The notes beneath the pieces were generated by a model, which saw nothing but the letters and a program-made list of their open reading frames with translations, had not been told where the DNA came from and searched no databases. From contig JAFFSR010000395.1 of assembly GCA_017163975.1 (NCBI GenBank), positions 442,001 through 506,000 on the forward strand: a stretch of DNA of 64,000 bases, given 5' to 3'. Made by a program: the position numbers and the translations under genes. Positions 33,590 to 45,985 of the stretch are shown here, piece after piece. Each line of letters opens with the position of its first letter. Within the stretch, counting starts at the first letter, position 1. This DNA is from Anastatus disparis (Eukaryota > Arthropoda > Insecta > Hymenoptera > Eupelmidae).

Positions 33590-33725
33590 GATATAAGGTG
33601 GTAGCAGGAATAATGAAAGAAAGACTAAACTTTTGGTTGGAAAAAAAAATATTATCAAAGAGAGTCGACCGGGATTTAGAAAAAATAGAAGCACTATAGA
33701 CCATATATTTGTGCCTAATAGTTTA
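33590..33725 (+). pseudogene. LINE reverse-transcriptase scrap
   Basis: About 45 codons across one frameshift read as the RT segment before palm A: IMKERLNFWLEKKILSK, then GFRKNRSTIDHIF. It is cut off on the right by the GT microsatellite of a family-F copy. It is too short to place in a clade. Confidence 0.65.
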
Positions 33726-33729
33726 ATCG

Positions 33730-35093
<1,364 letters not shown>

Positions 35094-35099
35094 TTTTTA

Positions 35100-35705
35100 T
35101 GTTAATTTCACACTACACTTTAATAAATTATATATAAGAAATTTAGGAAAAATAAATTAAATGCTTATTTAAGGGAAAAAGTCTGTTAGGACAGAAAAAA
35201 ACCCTTTTATTAAAAACCCAACACACTGAACGAATGAAAATAAGAATGCAATTTGTACAACTTTTTTTACACACACACACACACACATAAAAAAGCTTCA
35301 ATTTCGTGATTCAAGAGCAATCAAATGGCGTTAGAGCCATTGATCTGTGATTTGGCTTTTCTTAGCCGACGGTCACATGCGCGCATGATTTTTTAGTGGA
35401 TTTATGTACCACTCGTATTAATGCTTTTAAAGCACAATAATTACTTAATGAAGCAACGGAATTGCTTGAAGAGGTAATGCAATGTTAAGATTACCAGGCG
35501 AGCGAGCTGATTAGAAGTGGCTCCTCGTTGGCGACTAACAGAATACTGACTTTATTTGGTAGTGCACATCATGCCTTGACTCGCTAAACGTTAAACTCTG
35601 TTTTCTAGGAAATTTGCATATAAGGCTTGCGAGGTGCCGACTTCTCCAACCAGCTTGCGCGCGCCAACTCTGACAAATTCCAAGAAATTGTGTTTCGACA
35701 CAACA
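35100..35705 (-). repeat. LTR (606 bp), left copy, 3' LTR relative to BEL/Pao pol
   Basis: On the minus strand it starts TGTTGTGTCGAAACACAATT and ends TTAACA. It matches 44238-44855 over its full length with moderate divergence. It lies about 175 bases beyond the pol end, preceded (minus strand) by CGCCCGGAGTA, a possible worn polypurine tract. Confidence 0.8.
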
Positions 35706-35879
35706 TACTCCGGGCGTAAGCTGCGAGTATGATTGAGTAATTAATCAGATCGCAGAGTGACAATTATTTTACAATGGGGAGACGCAGTACATGATTTACA
35801 AAAATATGCCCGGATTCGCTTAATCAAGCTAAGAATTACGCCATCGGTAAAATACAAAGGCGAGTAATGCTTCATTTAT

Positions 35880-36737
35880 AAACGCCCTTAGATGTCTTGA
35901 TTGATTCTTCTCTGGCTCTACCGTTGTTCCCAGGAAAGACCTCGAAGATCACTCCCAATGGTCATTTAGCACAAGTATTGATATCAATGACAACAGACCC
36001 TGCCTTCAATTCTGCGTTGGACGAATGCTATTACTTTCTAGTTTGGGATTCGTGAAGGTACTCTTTGTATCATTTTTTCCAGATATCTTATCTGACCTTT
36101 TTGATGAAATTGTAGATGGATAATCGATTGTCTGAAACTGAAACAAAATTTTGTTCTGGTAAGAAATCGAAAGGTCTACCTATAAGAAGATGAGCAGTTG
36201 TTATTGAGGTAAGGTCGTTTGGAGCTGAAAGAGCGTATAAATGTCGTGAAGTTAGAATAGCTTCTGTCTTAATTAACAAAGTGTTAATTTGTTCATAAGT
36301 AAGGTTTTGATCCTTTGAAACGCTTTTCAAATGATGTTTGAAGCTCTTTAGAGCTGCTTTCCAAATACCTCCAAAATGAGGAGATAAAGACGGATTGAAA
36401 TGTCATTGGATTCTTTTTGTTAAGGCAAAGTCAACAATTTATTCTCTAAAGTCAGGAGTGTTGACAAGATCATAAATCTTATGTAACTCTTTATCTACAT
36501 CTACAAAATTAGTTCCGTTATCAGAGTACACGTGTTCTGGAATACCTCTGTGACCTATGAATCTACAAAATGCTGATAAAAACCCTAGAGTAGAAAGATC
36601 TGTTGCTAATTCAATATGAACAGCTTTAGAAACCATGCAAACGAAAACGCAGCCATAAGTTTTGAGGAATCGCCTATTCCTATCTCTTTTTTCGATAAGA
36701 CTTTCAGTCTTATCGAGAGCATTAATCAATTAAATTT
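35880..36737 (-). pseudogene. BEL/Pao integrase remnant
   Basis: Integrase inserts the cDNA copy into host DNA. Seen: the core at 36729-36439 with VCMVSKAVHIELATDLST and YSDNGTNF, where the Asp residues fit the DDE core; a C-terminal part at 36330-36088 with LLIGRPFDFLP; and a tail near 35975-35885 with WPLGVIFEVFPGN, the typical Pao ending. Stops and frameshifts separate the pieces. Confidence 0.8.
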
Positions 36738-36739
36738 TA

Positions 36740-37766
36740 CTTATTTGAATTTCTTAAACACAGCAATAAACACTTTACACTATTAATGTGCAAAGTTAAG
36801 CAATAGTTAATGAAGTTATTTAGACTCTACTTTTTTTTTCTTCAACTATAAATTTTAATATCAAGTTTTCTTATAAAATTTACGAAATAAATTTAAGTTA
36901 ATGTTAATATAAAAACGACTCGCGATTTCTACTACCGGTACGGAGTTGGGATTCTATATCCAACTTTTTGCGGATCTATAGAAATTCGTGAAATAATTTG
37001 ACTCTTGACGCGAGATTTTAATTTAAATTTGACTTTATATTTATAGACCCGAGTAGAAACGTATAAAGGCCAACCGTACTTGTAATCAGTACCCTATCTG
37101 GCTAAACATAAGATTCAAATAAGGGTCTGTCACCAGGGAAAGATCCGTGCCGGCCACTAAAATCCTTATTCCAGGCTCAACAGATAAGTGCCTGTGTAGC
37201 GCCTGTAAACGACTTTTTTTTTTTAATTTTTATAAAATATATAATTAGCTCATATTTTGTTTCCAAAGTAATAATTTAAGTATTTTATTCAAAATAAATA
37301 AAGCAATTGTTCATTTAAACGATAAAAATATGTTAATAAGTGTTTTATAAAAATTTCACAAATTAGGTTATAAATATAAATGGCGACATGAACTAAAATA
37401 TTACGGTACCACTCCGGTATCGATAAGTTTTGCCTGAAATAAGTATACTAGTATCCGGACCGGAACCTCCCCTGGTGACATTGGGGGGGATAACCGGATC
37501 CGGATCGGACAATAATCTTCAGGCTCTGGATCCGGGACGGATGTACGCCGTAATTACAGTTCTACTCGGGGAGTAGGCCAAAAAGTACCGTACAAAATTT
37601 GTCGAAGCGACTAGATCGCTCTTAATTGAGTCGCCGTCGCCGCTATCTTTCACTTACACTTACTCAGGGGGAAGCTGTATCTCATTTTAACTTGCGCTCT
37701 GTGTGAGTCCGCCGTCTCCATACCACGTTTTGTATACGAAATCTCTCCTCCTCAAACCATGTGTAT
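36740..37766. other. Unassigned insertion in the Pao relic, partly GC-richer
   Basis: No coding match. Around 37400-37560 the sequence is unusually rich in CCGG and GGATCC words. A short inverted pair CCCGAGTAGAA (near 37049) and TTCTACTCGGG (near 37559) brackets 510 bases. It could be another transposon whose ends I cannot fix. Confidence 0.35.
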
Positions 37767-37776
37767 GCTCTATAGA

Positions 37777-38676
37777 ATCCCGGACACTTCGCCGAATTCC
37801 ACTTGGTCGAATCCCGTTTGGCCGGAAGCCATTTAGCCGAATGGAACATTTGGTTGAATGATAAATTTGGCCGAAAGTTATTTAACCGGAAGCCATTTGG
37901 CCAAAAGTTATTTGACCGAAAATTATTTGGCCGAATGCGACACTTGGCCGAAAGGAATATTCGCTCGAATAAATACTAATCAGTGTTGAATGTACAATAA
38001 GCTTGAACATTTAGCAAGAAAAATATAGTAAAGTTATTATTTTTTTAAAAAATGCATTAAAATGGTTTTACACAGATCTTGTTGGTTATCCGGCGCACAT
38101 CGCGAGTGGTTATTGACGGTATACATAACAAATAACACGTTAACCACGAGTAATGTATATAGAAATTGTTATACATAGAACTTGCTGGTTATCCGGCGCA
38201 CATCGTGGATGGTTATTGGCAGTATGCATTACAAATAACACGTTAACCGCGAGTAATGTATATAGAAATTGTTATACATAGAACTTGCTGATTATCCGGC
38301 GCACATCGCGGGTGGTTATTGACAATATATATTACAAATAATACGTTAATCGCAAGAAATGTATATAGAAATTGTTATGCATAAAAAACAAAGTATTGCT
38401 TCTTTTACGAAAGAATTATGCTAACTGCTCAAGAGAAAAATTATTTAAAATTAGATCAAATATCCCTTTTGGCCAAATGGCTTTCGGCCAAGTGTCCCTT
38501 TTGGTTAAATGATTCATTCGACCAAATACCTTTCGACCAAATACCTTTCGACCAAATACCTTTCGACCAAATGTACCATTCGCCCAAATGACTCATTCGG
38601 CGAAATAACTTTCAGCCACAAAAATTCGGCCAAATGGGATTCGGCCAAGTGGAATTCGGCAAAGTGTCCTGTGACC
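37777..38676. mobile_element. MITE built from TTTGGCCGAA repeats (900 bp)
   Basis: Imperfect inverted ends share GGACACTT. Both 150-250-bp flanking parts are degenerate arrays of TTTGGCCGAA, in opposite orientation. Direct repeats GCTCTATAGA at 37767-37776 and 38677-38686 form an 8-10-bp target duplication, compatible with hAT or Mutator-type mobilisation. The centre holds a three-unit 103-bp tandem repeat. Confidence 0.8.
38074..38385 (+). repeat. Three tandem copies of a 103-bp unit
   Basis: The landmark TTATCCGGCGCACATCG recurs at 38086, 38189 and 38292. Each unit ends ATGTATATAGAAATTGTTAT. A single degraded unit survives near 31851. Confidence 0.9.
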
Positions 38677-38715
38677 GCTCTATAGACAGGAAAGAAAAAT
38701 CTTATAATGTATCTA

Positions 38716-39010
38716 CACTGAAAAATAAGTAGCAAAAAAGCACTACTATCGGTAACGAAACTATACTCTTTTCGTTTCGTGCGCACGAAGTGCCACTTCG
38801 GGAAAACAGTGGTGCCACTGTGGGGAGAAAGGTGTACTTCGCATGACGCATGGCGAAATCGCCACGTGAGTGGAAATAGACATGCACCACAAAGAGAGCC
38901 GTTTGCTTCGACAGTGGGGCGTCACGTTCCCCTGGAGAGGAAGCATACTTACGGTTTCGTTGAGCAGAAGTACTTCGAGGGACTCGTGGACTACCACTTA
39001 TTTTTCAGTG
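38716..39010. mobile_element. MITE with CACTGAAAAATAAGT ends (295 bp)
   Basis: Left end CACTGAAAAATAAGTAG; right end, reverse-complemented, CACTGAAAAATAAGTGG. TA lies outside each end (38714-38715 and 39011-39012). CACTG ends are seen in Chapaev/Transib-type elements. Frames inside it are by-products of the palindrome. Confidence 0.75.
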
Positions 39011-39400
39011 TACATATTACGAATACAGGTGCGCTTGGATGTGTGCTGGGCATACGTCACCTTATAGGCATGTATCAGCTCACATACAAGCGCGCACATA
39101 TATTATATTAATTTCTATCTAGCGTGTCAGTATAGCTTTTAATTGCTACGCCGCGCCGACGCATAAGATAGAAAGAGACACAATTTTAATTTAATGGCTA
39201 TACTTCTAACGCAATGATTTGAATTCGGGAGAGAATAAGTTTATTGCTAATTCTCTTTTATTTTATTCTTTTTTCTAGCTTATTTTCTCTCAAGTTCTCT
39301 TACTTTTGTTTATATTATATTTTATTTTTTGTATTTTATTTAAGTGAGGTCACAATACATTAAAGTATTTTTTGTAAATATTATCTAAGGCTAGTTAATG
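39011..39400. other. Spacer between MITE and Pao RT remnant
   Basis: Mixed composition with no coding or repeat signal I can name. Confidence 0.35.
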
Positions 39401-39404
39401 ATTG

Positions 39405-40320
39405 GATGCCTATTTTTTAATAAAGAACCCTCCGTGAGCTAACAACCCTATCACCTTATCGCAAATGTCTAAATTTTCCTCAAGTGAATTTGCCCCAGAG
39501 ACGAAGTCATTTACGTAGAAGTCGCGTAAAAGTAATTTGCTAGCACGCGGAAAATTTTCTGCTTCATCTCGCGCAAGTTAATGTATAGTGCGAATAGCTA
39601 AATATGGAGCTGCTGCTGTTCCAAATGTATCGGTGTTCAATTAAAAAGTCGTGATTTTACCTTGTTAATACCATAAGACCCTTTGAAACTTCCTATCCTC
39701 GAGGTGTACTAAAATTTGCCTATACATTATTTCTATGTCTGCTATGATTACGTACGGATGTAACCGAAATGAAATTAACTGTTGAAAAATAGTATTTTGT
39801 AGAGTGGGCCCTACCATGAGTGTGTCATTTTGGCCGAAGCATCAAATACTACCCTGATCTTAGCAGTCTCGCTAGACTCCTTTATAACTACATGGTGTGG
39901 AAGGTAATAACCGCCCTCAGTGTCATTACAAACAATCATTTGCCTCAGGTAAATGTATTCATTAATTACTTCTAAATATTTTGTCTTTAACTCTGTATCA
40001 AAAGCAAACCTTATATCGAGAGCATATAGCCGTTTGAGCGCTTGCATTCTTGATTTGCCTAGATTGAATTTGCTATCTCTAAATGTCAAACGAACAATGT
40101 AGCTACCTGAATTATCTCGTGTAGTGTGAATTAAATAGTGTTTTCCGCACATAATTTCGTCTCGAGACCGAATTGGTTCGTGATCAAAGTCTTTGATCAA
40201 CCAAAAACGCCCTACAAGTTTGTTTAATTTAACTACGTTACAAGATTTGTTTGTTGAATGAACTAACCTATCGCTACCACCAGCAGCAATCCATCCTAAA
40301 CTAGTTTTTTGCAAAACAAG
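39405..40320 (-). pseudogene. BEL/Pao protease end and reverse transcriptase remnant
   Basis: Seen on the minus strand: SLGWIAAGG at the end of protease (near 40295), a linker with RFWLIKDFD, RT start with YYLPHHVVI and VVFDASAK (near 39850), palm A with ADIEIMYRQI (near 39720), and a palm C block FYVNDFVSGA (near 39510), where the second Asp of the expected YVDD pair is kept and the first is Asn. There are at least one frameshift and several stops after 39811. Inactive. Confidence 0.8.
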
Positions 40321-40495
40321 ATTTATTTCTTGATTTTAAAGTTCAATCTGACCCATTGACAAAATTGACAACGCGATGTTGGAAGCTAGCAAAACGTCTA
40401 TAAGTTTAGGACTTTCTCTTAAAATCTGATTTACCCTTTGAGTCTTATGTTGAATGTTCCAATCGTTGAAGATTGAAGATGTTGGCCTTTATAAG

Positions 40496-41104
40496 CTAAC
40501 GAAATTCAGCCAAAGTCGGAGGTTGATCGATATCAAGTTTCTCTTGCCATCTGCTCAACGTCCTTGGTGGCAAACATTGTTTAGCTATTCTAACAACGAA
40601 GTGCTCAGGTGAAAACAAGTCTCCTAAAATTTGTTCAAGCATAGTGTAGTGTTGACGGAGCGTATCGAGAAGTTTAGACACACTTTCAGTTGTAGCGACA
40701 GGAACCTTCGGTAGATCGATTATCACATTGAGATGATCTACCACGCTTATGATCGAATGCGTCAGTGAGAGCCTTTCAAGCTTTCGAATGGTTTTCAGAA
40801 CTAGTTTCAAGAGCGCTAATTTCAACCCTAACTGACCCTGTCAGAGCATTTAAAAGTTGAGTGTGTTTGACAAAATCACTGAAATCCGTATGAGAATGAA
40901 CTAATGCCTAGAACTGATTTTTAAACAAAAGCCATTGATCAGCCTTACCATCGAAAGAAGTGATTTTTATCTCTGGTAGCTTAGGTGCATCATGTCTTTG
41001 TGTAATAGTGATATAACTTGTGTTTAATGTTGAGTTAGCGAGTGGATTAGATAGAGTAGTTGCTTGAGTTAAGCAATTGACTGTTGACGCGAGGTCGAAG
41101 TATT
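40496..41104 (-). pseudogene. BEL/Pao gag remnant
   Basis: Gag-like region (DUF1759-type). Seen: LPEIKITSFDGKADQW near 40955, the usual capsid start of Pao gag, and at 40825-40496 a helical stretch ending RTLSRWQEKLD. A break lies near 40830-40905. The apparent Met at 41118-41120 comes from an adjoining MITE half, so the true gag start is lost. Confidence 0.7.
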
Positions 41105-41314
41105 CTACCAAATTGTCCACCCTAACTTCTATGATTTGAGTTTTTCAAGATTTTCTAGAAAACAAAGCAATAAAATTAATTCTTTTTTATCAAAGAAAAT
41201 ATTGCTTTTTTTGATACGAGATGCGGCTTTCTCTTCATTTTTTGCCAAAGTTAATAGTTTCTGTAAAAAACTCAATTTTTTTATTAGAAAAGGACAGAGA
41301 TAGGTGACCTCCTC
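41105..41314. mobile_element. Half of a TTAA palindromic MITE (C)
   Basis: Only the right arm of the MITE A/B/D family is present, from the centre (CAAATTGTCCACCCTAAC) to GACCTCCTC and TTAA (41315-41318). The left arm is missing and gag sequence follows directly, so a deletion removed it. Confidence 0.85.
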
Positions 41315-41707
41315 TTAATGCTAAAAGATGACGTTACGTTGAATTGAAACCTTTAACTTGGCAGTAATAAATTTAATTTACTTCAAAAATAAAAATAAAG
41401 AAATGCAACACGTAAAGATAAGTTGCACTCGGTAAATTTTGAGTTAAAATTTAAAAAATTAAAGTATTTACTTTTGCAATGAACGTTAATAAATTCAAAC
41501 AAGTAATTCAAAAGAAAGTTAAATGTAAACAAACAATTAATTTACTTTGAGATCTCAAATGCAAAATTTAAATAGTCAAATGAAATGATAGTAAGAGCAT
41601 TCAAAGTAAAATCGCATTTATGATTCAGAAAGAAGTTGTAAATTTATTTTCGCCATTCTTACCCTAAAATCGCAATTTCGTTGCTCTTTTCTGGCTCTCA
41701 TGGCGAA

Positions 41708-41835
41708 AAATACACTACGCAACTAGTATGGAAAGGCTTTTTTACGAAACTCGTTACGACCTTCACCTTCGGCTCAGGCTGTAAACTTCTCGTTTCGTAA
41801 ATAAAGCCTTTCCATACCCGTTACGTAATGTACTA
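41708..41835. repeat. Short palindromic element
   Basis: ATGGAAAGGCTTTTTTACGA pairs with CGTAAATAAAGCCTTTCCAT in inverted orientation across a centre of about 45 bases containing CTTCGGCTCAGGC. The outer bases TACGCAAC and GTTACGTA also pair loosely. Probably a small MITE. Confidence 0.6.
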
Positions 41836-42115
41836 TTACAACGTTGTTTTTTAGAATCAATAAAATTAATTGTGAAATTATTTTAAACAGCTGGATTATT
41901 AGCTAACGTAATAAAGTAGAATTCAAATGAACAAAAGAATTTTATTTATTAATTACTGAATTAAATTTTTTAAACTAGATAAAAGATATTAGGTGGTCAT
42001 ATGAAAAAAAATTTTTTTTTTTTTTTAAACAACTTTCTTTGAATGGCGTAAAATAGAAAAATACCCTGTTTTGATAAATGTTTTAGTTGAATATCCAATA
42101 CTGAAATCTTTTTGA

Positions 42116-43212
42116 TGTCGTCAATTGAATCGGCGCATGCAAAAAGGGCCCCAAGTCCATTCTAACAAATTTTGGAAAAATGAAAAATAGTGTATTACTT
42201 CTCTTACGCTTAGTGGATTTACTTAAAATTCATTACATACGTAGTTGGTATTGTCAAAAGTAAGATAATACATTTGCTATTGCTAAAACTGGCCGATGAA
42301 TTTTTTTAATTGATAAAAAAGCCAATGGACTTAGGTTCCTTTTTGCAGAATCTGTAAAAATTAAAATTTTTATGGAAATATATTTAACTTTTATTCATCA
42401 AATACATTTTACAATATTGTTATATTATTTCATACATATAAAACTAATGATTTATTTAGAAAAATAATTTTCAACAATTCATTAACAAATAACTATTAAA
42501 TTTCTTTAAATACTAACATGAATAGATAAATAAATAAATTAATAAATAAATAAATAAATAAATAAATGAATGAATAAATAAATAAATAAGTAAATAAATA
42601 AATGAATACAGATAAAAATTATTAATCACAAGTAGGATATTTAAGAAGAACGTTGAAAACTTTTTTATATTGACTTGGTATGTAATTTATCAGTTTTTTT
42701 AAATCTTCAATTTTTGGTTTTTTTATAGAAACGTAACCATCTGAAAAAACTTTAACTAAAACTATTAACTATTTTTTACTATTTTTTCTTTAACAATTTT
42801 TTTTTTAATTTTAACTTTTTGCAGAAACTAAAATTTTAAAAATAAGGTTTTTACTATTTACTATTTACATTATGATGTAGCATCATTTTTCATGCACTTT
42901 GATCGTATCTCATTTTTTCCAATAAATGGATGAGGCCCTGTTTGCATGCACCGATTCATATATCTTGTACTATGTTCTCAAAATTAAAGGATTTCAATAT
43001 ATGCAAAAATTTTTAATTCGGCAAAAAGGGACCTAAGTCTGGGACTTAGGTCCCTTTTTGCAAAACTCAATATTTAAAAACTGCTTTTATATAGCATTTG
43101 AACATTGCATTATATGAAGATTGCAATTCTATTACGTAATATGGAGCTATCTAAATTTTACGCAAAATTGGACTTAGGTCCCTTTTTGCATACACTGATT
43201 CAATTGTCGTCA
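42116..43212. mobile_element. Nested palindromic repeats with GGACTTAGGTCCC motif
   Basis: The left end GTCAATTGAATCGGCGCATG has inverted partners near 42930-42957 and near 43180-43205. The motif GCAAAAAGGGACCTAAGTC and variants occurs near 42138, 42328, 43022 and 43168. At 43022-43062 two copies form a perfect 19-bp hairpin around TGG. It looks like two overlapping MITEs of one family. No ORF. Confidence 0.65.
42522..42607. repeat. AAAT tetranucleotide repeat
   Basis: About 20 units of AAAT with occasional GAAT. Confidence 0.9.
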
Positions 43213-43881
43213 ATTCAATCTATACGATTTCACTATCTGAAAAATTCTAGTTTTGATAAAAACAAACCGACTGAAACACTATGGAACAATCCAACTAAAT
43301 TTTGAATCAATATTTCAAATTTCTTTTTTTATCTTGGCCGACTAATTTACATACATAAAGTATTATGTAATCAAATTGATTTAAAGCTTTATTTTATTTT
43401 ATTTTGATTGAATGAAGTTTTATTTATTTTAAATTTTAAACAAACTCTAACTGAAAAGAAATAAACTTTAGACAAGCAAGTTAATTTAACTATTAAATTT
43501 TAAGCAAACTGTAAGTGAACAAATAACTTTAAACAAGCAAGCTAAATATATCTAGAAACTAATCAATACATAAAAATAGTATTTTGATAAAAATGCAATT
43601 TCTTAAATGATTTTAAAATGTGTTCAATTTACATGAACTATTGCTTTTAATTTCAATTTTGCAATTTTACAAAAACAAATTGGAGGCACCAAAATGTTCG
43701 ATCGTAGGTTATCTTGCCGTAGGTGACAGGTATAACCAATTTAAAAAATGGAAATTAAACTAAATCTTGACTTTAAAATAAAACTATTTAAATCTTATTT
43801 TTAATCATCAAATTTTCATTTCAAACTGATTTTAAAACAAATAAAAAATACAAAAAAAATTGACTAAATAAAACACTTTAA

Positions 43882-44086
43882 GGCGATTACGGAAGTTCGG
43901 TTCGATTTCATTTTGTAGTTTACAAATTACTCTTTCAGTTTCTAAAATTTTTTGAATTTTTTAATTCTCCACCATTTATTATAATTCGTAGAATGGTGGA
44001 AAATTAAAAAATCTGAAAAATTTTACATATTGAAAGAATAATTTGTAAACTCAAAAATAAAACCTAACCTAAAATCCGAAGTCGCC
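43882..44086. mobile_element. TTAA palindromic MITE (205 bp)
   Basis: TTAA at 43878-43881 and 44087-44090. Ends are GGCGATTACGG and, inverted, GGCGACTTCGG. The arms share TTTACAAATTA-like and AATTTTT words and meet near 43985. Confidence 0.85.
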
Positions 44087-44237
44087 TTAATTTGTAAATT
44101 GATTAGCTAAGTTTACTGCAAGAATTAATAAGAAATAATAAGAGAACAAAAAAATATATGAATAAAATCACTTAAATACTAGAATCTATTTATTATTTAA
44201 TTTTATTGAAATTAACTAATTTAAACTCCCTTTTTTA

Positions 44238-44855
44238 TGTTAACTTCACACTACACTATAATCAATTATTTATAAGGAATTGAGAAAAAATAAATTAAAT
44301 GCTAATTTAAGGGAAAAAGCCTGTTGCGGCATAAAAAACCCTTTTAATAAAAACCCAACACACTGAACGAATGAAAATAAGAACGCGATTTTTACAACTT
44401 TTTTTACACACATACACACACATAAAAAAGCTTTAATTTCGTGATTCAAGAGCGATCGAATGGCGTTAGAACCATTGATGCATGGTTTGGCTTTTTTTAG
44501 CCGACCAGTCACGTGCGCCCACAATTTTTTATTGGATTTATGTACCACTCGTATTAATGCTTTTGAAGCACAATAATTACTTAACGAAGCAACGGAATCG
44601 CCTGAAGAAGTAATGCAATGAGATAAATTCAATGCTGAGATTGCCAAGCGAGCGAGCTGATTAGAAATGCTTCCTCGTTGGCGACTCCCAGAATACTGAC
44701 TTTATTCGGTAGCGCGTTTCACGCCTTGACTTGCTAAACGTTAAACTTTGTTTTCTAGAAAATTTACGTGTTAGGCCGGCGAGGTGCTGCCCACTCTAAC
44801 CAGCTCGCGCGCGCCAGCTCTGACGAATTCTGAGAAATTGTGTTGCGACGCAACA
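44238..44855 (-). repeat. LTR (618 bp), right copy
   Basis: On the minus strand it starts TGTTGCGTCGCAACACAATT and ends GTTAACA. Homologous to 35100-35705 throughout, including a short ACAC run and the segment CCACTCGTATTAATGC. Confidence 0.8.
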
Positions 44856-45440
44856 TATATTATAAAAATACGATAAGGAAGGATTTTTTGCAATTCTTTC
44901 TAAGCGCTCCTAGAAACTTCATGAACTTTTCTTCTTTAGAAACAATCTTTTTCTTTATAACCAGAAAAAGATACAATGATTCATTTAATATTTTTTTGTA
45001 CAAAAATGATTCAGTTATATAAACGAAATGTAATATTTTAATGTCTAATATTTTCAAAGATTTCTTTGATATGAAAAATTTTTCTTTAGCTATTGGTCAT
45101 ATTAAATAAATAGCTTTTATATACAATTTCTTAAATATTAAAAGTATCATGGAATTATTTATAAATGTACAATCTTAATAATTTATGAGAAAAATTTTGT
45201 GTTATTGTCTGATGTACTTTTTTAGTCCAAGCCATACGCGCTTACTCCATAAGTTATAAGTTAAATTGACTCTGCGAGTCGGGGAGTAGCTCTTACTCTC
45301 GAACGCATCGTTATAGTTACTCTCTCCCCTTTACTCTCCTAGTAAGAGTTGGACTTACGCTGACAAAGAGTAGAGATAACTCTCAAAGTCTTTCAGTGTA
45401 CAGCGTCGTAACGTGGTAACAATCATCAATATACTCATCG
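44856..45440. other. AT-rich spacer and possible LINE leader
   Basis: AT-rich up to about 45210, then a stretch with repeated TACTC words (45240-45390) just upstream of the third LINE. This may be its 5' UTR or an unrelated repeat. Confidence 0.3.
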
Positions 45441-45985
45441 TGCAACAACTACATAAATTAAATAATGGAACAGGTGAACTTCATACAAGAGATACAAAAA
45501 AATTTTTTACAAAATGAAAAATTGTATAATGATTTTGAGACTTTTAATGAAAAAAGAAAAAGTAATAATAGTTTGATTCTATATTTATTATTTTATTTAA
45601 ATATTAAAAATTTAAATGCTAATTTTGATAAGTTACAAATTTTCATTGTAAGACTCAAGATCAAGTCTTGTATTGTTGAATGTGCGGAAGTATGAAAACT
45701 ATATCACTATCAATATTATAAACTTAAAGATTATAAAATATATTATAGCAATGGAGATATTAATAAGAATGATGGGATAGTGGTATATGTAAGGAATGAT
45801 ATTTTACACCCTGCTGAAACTATAGAAATTGGAAGACTCAAAATAGTAAACACTATTATAAAACTAAATAATGATAATCAACTTGAATTATCATCCTCAT
45901 ATAGATCACATTGTTAAAGTTGTACTGAATTCAATATGAATTCAAAATTATTTTTACAATTTAAAAGCAAATCCATTTATCATAT

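Larger units (their letters stand above)
35100..44855 (-). mobile_element. BEL/Pao-type retrotransposon relic between two LTRs
   Basis: Minus-strand gag, protease/RT and integrase fragments lie in BEL/Pao order between two related LTRs. The span includes unrelated insertions (36740-39400, 41105-41314, 42116-43212, 43882-44086). RNase H and N-terminal integrase are missing. A primer-binding-like TGGTGCCTCCA (minus strand, 43681-43691) is not next to the right LTR, and the outer flanks (TTTTA and TATAT) do not form a clean duplication. The LTR pair and the pol debris may therefore come from more than one element. Confidence 0.55.

Noticed and set aside
38514..39111. Several frames of 60-110 codons
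   Set aside because: They lie within the TTTGGCCGAA and CACTG MITEs. Palindromic arms give mirrored frames on both strands, and no domain is present.
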